A stretch of DNA of 64,000 nt from an uncultured Caldimonas sp. (lineage in GTDB: Bacteria; Pseudomonadota; Gammaproteobacteria; Burkholderiales; Burkholderiaceae), in NCBI RefSeq assembly GCF_946480305.1, contig NZ_CAMLJQ010000001.1:124001-188000 (forward strand). Direction: 5' to 3'. The notes under the pieces were generated by a model. The model saw only the letters and a list, made by a program, of their open reading frames with translations. It was not told the DNA's origin and did no database searches. Below are positions 55,101 to 64,000 of this stretch, piece after piece (the first letter of the stretch is position 1; every line of letters starts with the position of its first letter). The translations under genes and the position numbers were made by a program.

Positions 55101-55174
55101 GGCTGCCCGGAGGGAACGTTGTGCGATGTCAGCCCCGGACGCAGCATCGACGGGATCTTGTAGGTCTCACCCAT
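52121..55174 (-). CDS. Candidate multidomain type III effector: kinase-like, ADP-ribosyltransferase-like and Nudix-like parts
   Basis: 1,017 residues from ATG 55174 (GAGAG just upstream; ATG 55192 would add six residues). No signal peptide; residues 1-75 are Ser/Ala/Pro-rich. Region ~130-440 has a glycine loop 'EEIGHGKQNHVL', then 'FLTSQVDRHVKNYLV' and 'QGIDNDMSLGAP'. DRHxxN (304-309) plus IDND (327-330) is the signature of PI3/4-kinase-like phosphotransferases. Region ~520-790 has 'AEFWHGTGRYQYAA', 'LQGILQSGQL', 'SISLTPARMYARTYAD' and 'YEVRSADPLPLSEAITHLEV', the His-Ser/Tyr-Glu order of ADP-ribosyltransferases. Region ~830-970 is Nudix-like: 'WATPGGSCSPGKDAS' and 'SAMRETREEV', where RExxEE is intact but an upstream Glu is replaced and spacing is two residues longer. 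An imperfect PIP box lies upstream. All three domain calls are motif-based inference. Confidence 0.6.
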   Translation of the reverse strand: MGETYKIPSMLRPGLTSHNVPSGQPSKADAVGSSAWTTDHLPTARQSSPNTSAAGMAPRGQVPKAASTASTGLASLQLTAAETSALSGVPANQVHGIAAALRKAKIPISQTVVADVMKFHDGSLRAPMEEIGHGKQNHVLRARYDELDAVFRSPRKISQALRKLQHTSSPVREKCSFMLSEALGFSVIPRTVFAVHSDGKGGLTAGVAMAFVSGQHATKVPFENVDITDHGVGQHLLEKKDRLQRNPLLRSQQRFLHGLDDFSFTEDGRVKASYKQSPVDLSTPRAKQELVKLQIVDFLTSQVDRHVKNYLVKPNPDTGDVDCVQGIDNDMSLGAPLKPIAVAHHRMKYGGTSTIVGLPDVVDQDMFHAVMKMTHADIASLYQDLLPPKKIQMVVDNLDALKQHLLSLPPENIIGAQDWDSVDFTDKRKSYVARDAAKPGLPTDPQASVPPRPSLKKTGVKALAGAINGHVWLRARSNHSVAKPVASFADHITTRKMQKRIGDAKALPREVEEQIRNIYSQAEFWHGTGRYQYAAGRSQAAGQAGETVDVLQGILQSGQLRPAEEKLNIVEQAQKSISLTPARMYARTYADSHAADLEHQPRYGSSLLWAGAYHGDTSARLAQGYRKLDSQTQRTIVENTVGNNGLDAWARKVRRSGLVVPPPSAETITGKSQLQRATSMIKPGVAVAEIYQRGSDIADNYPILFGIKKGSVNNKLDIGEALALYEVRSADPLPLSEAITHLEVPRAKVQETKELLASRNLAHLPVLATEDCEAFLSRFNAKHVHAHDLSREARREPPYAVTGPTSLDPSFASAVDIASPDLPADRFHWERGVKYSAGLIPMRRGEDGQLEVFLVKRSNLVLKDRRKWATPGGSCSPGKDASPLVSAMRETREEVQTALTGKVELRPVVLSDAQSNRRFYGYPWLVDPSFRPRLQWENTDSKWVRLAEIEPQSPELMGECAAVLRRLAEAYREAAASKDDTNAPAAPERPAPREQAGTDMQITPLPYTDDELRYRQL

Positions 55175-55253
55175 AGCTCTCGGCCTTTCCATGTACACCA
55201 GGGCGCAGCCCTTGCGCGCCGGCGGGAATCTGGACCGGCGTCTTCGCGGGGGG

Positions 55254-55314
55254 ATGGTTGGCCATGCCGATTTGCCGCGTTCGTGCGAAGCGAAGTTGTG
55301 CACGGGAGAACGAG
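55254..55314 (-). promoter_or_regulatory. Imperfect PIP box before the 1,017-residue protein
   Basis: On the minus strand CTCGT (55314-55310), 15 bases, TTCGC (55294-55290): one mismatch to TTCGB-N15-TTCGB. AACCAT follows 30 bases downstream (55259-55254), in the place of the -10 box but not a strict YANNNT. It leads toward the start at 55174. Confidence 0.5.
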
Positions 55315-55400
55315 GCGGGAACGCCGGTGCCGGGCCGGTTGCCGCCATCGCCGCCGTCGTGCACTCGGCACGCATCACAGCGCGAGCTGGGGCCCATGGC

Positions 55401-55461
55401 TTCGGGCCGACGAGCTTCGGTTCGCAAGCAGCCCGCTCGAGCGCGCCAGCGCCAGAACAAT
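55401..55461 (+). promoter_or_regulatory. PIP/hrpII box before the F-box-like protein gene
   Basis: TTCGG (55401-55405), 15 bases, TTCGC (55421-55425): exact TTCGB-N15-TTCGB and TTCG-N16-TTCG. The hexamer AACAAT begins 30 bases later (55456-55461), near-identical in position and sequence to the AACCAT of the divergent box. Transcription would begin about 55468, very close to the ATG at 55470. Confidence 0.7.
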
Positions 55462-55469
55462 CCCGGCAA

Positions 55470-56585
55470 ATGGATGCCGTCGGAAAACGCTCATCAACTG
55501 CGCTTTCGATGCCTGCTGGGGCAGCCCGCGCGGGTGCACTCGATCAGCGGCTTTCCGCCGTCCCGGCGAGCGCACTGGGGTCCGAAGCGGGATCTCCGGT
55601 GCGAAACCGCAGTGCAGGCAACACACCGACCGCTGCACGCAATGCCGCACTGCCGGCCAGACCGGCGCAGGCGTCCTCCAACCAGTCGCCCTTCATGAGC
55701 CTGCATGCGGACATCCACCAGCAGATCGCGGAGCATCTGGACGTCTCCTCCAGCATCCAGCTGGCCCGTGCCGTGCAGTCGATGGAGCCCGGAGTGGCGG
55801 CGGACTATCGAGACGCCGCGTGTCGCGAAGCGAAGCGCTTTCTGCGCGGCCTCGATCCACATCGACCCAAGCATCCCCATGCCTTGTTCGATGAACGGGC
55901 CGCGATGGACCGCATCGTCGGGCGCTTCGTCTCGCAAGAGCGGCGCAGTGTGCCAGAGCGCGGCAACGCCAGCGATGTCGACACTGCGGCGCTGATGCGC
56001 TTGAAACTGCACGTGTTGAAGACCGAATGCAATGAGGCGGACCGCGCCTGTCTGACGCATCTGGTCATGCCGGCTCGAAGTGCCGGGCCGCAAACGGCGA
56101 AGGCCTACGACCAGATCCTCGACTCGATCCGGGACATGAAGAACCCGGAAGCGCAGGCGGCAGCGCTGGTGCGCTACGTGTTCACGGTGCCGCTCGATGG
56201 CTTTCCGTCCGGGCCGGCGGCGCCAGCGGAACGGCATGGCGTCTTCGGTGGGTTCGGCGCGTTCATCCAGCGGGCCATACGAGGCAGCGCCGCCGGCAGC
56301 ATCGAGGGCTCACCGCCACCCGACTGGCACCCGCCGACGCGCGGCAGTGCCGGCCAACTGTTGCAGCAGTTGGTGCAGCAGCAGCCCCACATCGGCCGGG
56401 CCCTGGCGATGGCGGCTCAACTGCCCGTCTACCCGAGCCCGGACCCAGTGACGCCGCAGACGATCGCCGACGTGTTCAGCGCGCGGCTGCCTCACCATCC
56501 GTCGATGTCGTTCCCGAGGTTCGACTATTTGAAGGCCTGCCAGGATTTCATGCGGACGCGAACGGAGTCTTCACACGATGCTTGA
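55470..56585 (+). CDS. Candidate type III effector with F-box-like segment
   Basis: 371 residues from ATG 55470. If transcription starts near 55468 as the PIP box predicts, ATG 55509 (adding a 40-base leader) is a good alternative. The frame is open further upstream, but that sequence covers the promoter. Residues 1-70 are Ala/Ser/Arg/Pro-rich without signal peptide. Residues ~75-110 read 'MSLHADIHQQIAEHLDVSSS' then 'IQLARAVQSM', which has the Leu/Ile spacing of an F-box, as in RipG (GALA) effectors of Ralstonia. The rest is helical ('ADRACLTHLVMPARSAGPQT', 'YDQILDSIRDMKNPEAQAAA', 'GQLLQQLVQQQPHIGRALAM'), with no leucine-rich repeats. Adjacent to the multidomain candidate effector, divergently transcribed. 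Confidence 0.55.
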   Translation: MDAVGKRSSTALSMPAGAARAGALDQRLSAVPASALGSEAGSPVRNRSAGNTPTAARNAALPARPAQASSNQSPFMSLHADIHQQIAEHLDVSSSIQLARAVQSMEPGVAADYRDAACREAKRFLRGLDPHRPKHPHALFDERAAMDRIVGRFVSQERRSVPERGNASDVDTAALMRLKLHVLKTECNEADRACLTHLVMPARSAGPQTAKAYDQILDSIRDMKNPEAQAAALVRYVFTVPLDGFPSGPAAPAERHGVFGGFGAFIQRAIRGSAAGSIEGSPPPDWHPPTRGSAGQLLQQLVQQQPHIGRALAMAAQLPVYPSPDPVTPQTIADVFSARLPHHPSMSFPRFDYLKACQDFMRTRTESSHDA

Positions 56586-56611
56586 GCGATGGACGCAGCG
56601 CTTTGCGCGAA

Positions 56612-58057
56612 TCAGGGGAGCGCCCGATACAGGGCTTCGTACCGCTGTGCGCTGTCCGACCACCCGAACATCTGCCGCATGCCGCGCTGTTGCATCGCCT
56701 GCCATACCGCGGGCGTGCGCCAGGCGTCGAGCGCGCGCTGCAATGCCGCTTGCAAGGCACCGGCCGTCGGTTCTTCGAACAGGAATCCCGTGGCCGCCTC
56801 GGGCTGCACGGTGAGATCGACGATGGTGTCGGCCAGCCCCCCGGTGGCGCGAGCGACCGGCAAGGTGCCGTAGGCGAGGCTGTACATCTGGTTCAGCCCG
56901 CAGGGCTCGAAGCGCGAAGGCATCAGGTAGGCATCGGCCCCGGCCTCGATCAAGTGCGCCAACGCTTCGTCGAACCCGAGATGCACCGACATGCGCCCGG
57001 CGTGCCGAGTGGCGGCGTCCTGCAGGCGCTGCTCCAGCTCCGCGTCGCCCTTGCCGAGCACCACCACCTGAGCGCCTTGATCGACCAGCCAGTCCAGGTT
57101 GTCGAGGACCAGGTCGACTCCTTTCTGGTGGGTGAGCCGGCTCACCATGCCGAACAGCGGCGCGCGCTCGTCGGTGTGCAGGCCGCTGCGCTCCTGCAGT
57201 GCCTGCTTGTTGAGCGACTTGCCGTGCAGCTTTTCGGCGCTGTAGCGCATCGGCAGGTGCTCGTCGGTGGCCGGGTCCCACACGGTGGTGTCGATGCCGT
57301 TCAGGATGCCGTGCAACCGGTGCGCGCGGCTGCGCAGGATGCCGTCGAAGCCGCAGCCGAGCGGTTCCTGCTGGATTTCGCGGGCATACGTGGGGCTGAC
57401 CGTGGTGATCGCGTCGGCCTCGTGGATGCCGGCTTTCATGAACGAGAGCTGCCCCCAGTATTCGATGCCCTCGGGCGTCAGCCACTCGTGCGGGATCTGC
57501 AGCTCGCCGGCGCGGTGCAGCGGGAAGAGACCCTGGAACGCGAGGTTGTGGATCGTGAAGACCGAGCGTGCGCGCGGCTCGGGCAAGGTGCGCAACCAGG
57601 CGGGCGCCAGGCCGGTGGGCCAGTCGTTGCAGTGCAGGACATCCGGCTGCCAGTTGGGCCAAGGCGAGGCAGCGCTCGCGAGCAGTGCCGCCACGCGGCT
57701 GAACCAGCCGAAGCGCCGCGCGTTGTCGCCTTGGTCGTCATACGGGCTGCCTTCGCGCTGAAAGAGCTCCGGGCAGTCGAGCAGCAGCAGGTCGAAGGGC
57801 ACGCCCTTGGGCCGCCAGCACACCAGGCGCGAGGCAGGCCAGCAGCCGTTGGCCTCGATCGTCACGCTGCGGCTGGCGCGCGCGGTGGGCTTTCTGAGCG
57901 AGGCGTACAGCGGCATCAGCACCTTCACCTCGTGGCCCAGTGCGGCGAGCGCCCGGGGCAGGGCGCCGCTCACGTCACCCAGGCCACCGGTCTTGATCCA
58001 GGGGGCGCATTCGGGCGTGGCAAAAAGTATCTTCAGCGTCGCGGTCGTGTCTGGCAT
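56612..58057 (-). CDS. glgA: Glycogen synthase (ADP-glucose type)
   Basis: 481 residues, GT5 family. N-terminal ADP-glucose site 'PWIKTGGLGDVSGALPRALA' (KTGGL); 'DVLHCNDWPTGLAPAWLR'; 'VFTIHNLAFQG'; linker 'HGILNGIDTTVWDPATDEHL'; C-terminal 'GMVSRLTHQKGVDLVLDNLD'; and the active-site region 'PSRFEPCGLNQMYSLAYGTL'. Elongates alpha-1,4-glucan from ADP-glucose. Lies 25 bases after the stop of the malQ-treY gene on the same strand, so probably the last gene of a trehalose/glycogen operon. Confidence 0.96.
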   Translation of the reverse strand: MPDTTATLKILFATPECAPWIKTGGLGDVSGALPRALAALGHEVKVLMPLYASLRKPTARASRSVTIEANGCWPASRLVCWRPKGVPFDLLLLDCPELFQREGSPYDDQGDNARRFGWFSRVAALLASAASPWPNWQPDVLHCNDWPTGLAPAWLRTLPEPRARSVFTIHNLAFQGLFPLHRAGELQIPHEWLTPEGIEYWGQLSFMKAGIHEADAITTVSPTYAREIQQEPLGCGFDGILRSRAHRLHGILNGIDTTVWDPATDEHLPMRYSAEKLHGKSLNKQALQERSGLHTDERAPLFGMVSRLTHQKGVDLVLDNLDWLVDQGAQVVVLGKGDAELEQRLQDAATRHAGRMSVHLGFDEALAHLIEAGADAYLMPSRFEPCGLNQMYSLAYGTLPVARATGGLADTIVDLTVQPEAATGFLFEEPTAGALQAALQRALDAWRTPAVWQAMQQRGMRQMFGWSDSAQRYEALYRALP

Positions 58058-58082
58058 GGCGAAGGTGAGAGGTCAGAGTTGA

Positions 58083-63115
<5,033 letters not shown>

Positions 63116-63116
<1 letters not shown>

Positions 63117-64000
63117 CACACGTTCTCCCGGCCCCAGTGCCAGTGGCCCGACCACGGCGCCATCGAACCGGCCACCACGTCGCCCGCGGCATGCAGCAGC
63201 GTTGCGCCCTGCAAGGCGGGCAGGCGTGACGTGGCGGGTACCTCGCAAGGCAGCAGGCCCAGGTTGACCAGCATCTCCAACACCTCGCCACCCTCGAAGC
63301 GCCAGCGCACGCGCAGTGCCGTCTCGCCGATGCGCTCGCTCGCGTGTTCGCCCGTCACAAGCCGCGGCAGGTGGGGGGTGAGCGCACGGGCGCGCAGCGC
63401 CAGCAGCGACGAATACAGGTTGCGCCATTCGCGGTGCGCGGCCGACTGCGCCTGCGCCCAGTCGAGTTTGCAGCGCTCGAAAGTGGCCGCGTCGCACGGG
63501 TCCGGCAGCTCGTTGCGTTCGGCCGCTTCGGCATAGCGTGGAAAGTGCGCGAATTCCTTGCGACGGCCTTCGCGCACGGCGTTGCGCAGCTCGCCCGTCC
63601 AGTCGGCGAAGTACAGAAAGGGCGTCTGTGCGCCGAACTCCTCGCCCATGAACAGCAGCGGCGGGGCGGGGCACAGCAGCAGCATCGCGGTGGCGAGCTT
63701 CAGCGCACGGTCGTCGGCGAGTTGCGCAAGCCGTTCGCCGAACGCGCGGTTGCCGATCTGGTCGTGGTTCTGCAGGAAGTTGATCGCGGTGCCGAGCGCC
63801 AGCGTGCTCTGGGCCGCCCGGCGAGGCTGGGCATGCTCGCTGTTGTGCGGGCCGCCTTCGCGCGCAAAGCCATGCGTCAGGCACCGTGCGAGCTGATCGA
63901 TGGGCTGGTCGTACTCGGCGTAGTAGCCGTCGTGCTCATCGGTCGTCAGCACATGCAGCGTGTGGTGGAAGTCGCCGTTCCACTGCCCCTCGAATCGGCC
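63116..64000 (-). CDS. treZ: Malto-oligosyltrehalose trehalohydrolase, C-terminal part (cut by window end)
   Basis: 295 codons inside the window; the gene continues to the right. The visible start 'GRFEGQWNGDFHHTLHVL' and 'NFLQNHDQIGNRAFGERL', 'PLLFMGEEFGAQTPFLYFAD' are typical of TreZ, a GH13 enzyme that releases trehalose from malto-oligosyltrehalose. The C-terminal beta domain ends in 'GHWHWGRENV'. The catalytic Asp/Glu lie outside the window. Translationally coupled to the malQ-treY fusion by a one-base overlap. Confidence 0.93.

Overview
The window is high-GC, gene-dense DNA from a beta-proteobacterium of the order Burkholderiales. The gene content (sulfite dehydrogenase pair, ygfZ/mltG/tmk/holB/pilZ/tatD block, treZ / malQ-treY / glgA cluster, DUF1993, DUF4936, DUF2630 and DUF4256 proteins) fits the Rubrivivax-Leptothrix-Rhizobacter-Comamonadaceae type. 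That placement is an inference from protein style; no rRNA is present. No tRNA, rRNA, CRISPR array or intact insertion sequence was seen.

Layout. 0-5 kb: the distal end of a type VI secretion (T6SS) vgrG module: VgrG tail, DUF1795 (Eag) chaperone, PAAR effector with an exact prePAAR motif and a permuted papain-like toxin tail, a probable immunity protein, a TPR protein, a decayed fragment and an unknown gene. From the toxin tail to about 5 kb the DNA is visibly AT-richer than the rest, as expected of a swapped-in cassette. 5-14 kb: beta-helix lipoprotein, Crp/Fnr and AraC regulators, arginase-like protein, thiD, AhpD-like protein. 14-18 kb: a sulfur module, with a periplasmic binding-protein/rhodanese fusion divergent from sulfite dehydrogenase (sorAB-like), and an inverted repeat between them. 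18-42 kb: mixed metabolism, envelope and transport (L,D-transpeptidase, MFS, ThiS/BNR pair, Na+ or K+/H+ antiporter, PL10-type pectate lyase, hemerythrin, two-component system, tex, sodC, patatin-like protein, CNNM/CorC protein, iron alcohol dehydrogenase, thioesterase-GNAT fusion). 42-48 kb: conserved core block ygfZ to tatD. 48-56.6 kb: HD-GYP protein, then a probable type III effector island. 56.6-64 kb: glycogen/trehalose genes glgA, malQ-treY fusion and treZ (cut by the window end).

The most interesting region is 49.8-56.6 kb. Three unusual genes with Ser/Ala/Pro-rich N-termini each have a HrpX/HrpB-type promoter element upstream. A perfect PIP box (TTCGT-N15-TTCGT) with a YANNNT -10 box 32 bp downstream precedes the 470-residue protein. 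A perfect TTCGG-N15-TTCGC and a one-mismatch copy lie back-to-back in the intergenic region between the other two. One of those is a protein of about 1,017 residues with a PI3/4-kinase-like DRHxxN...IDND signature, an ADP-ribosyltransferase-like segment and a Nudix-like domain. The other has an F-box-like segment. I infer previously undescribed type III secreted effectors of a plant- or eukaryote-associated bacterium. The pectate lyase in the window is consistent with plant association. The secretion machinery itself is not in the window.
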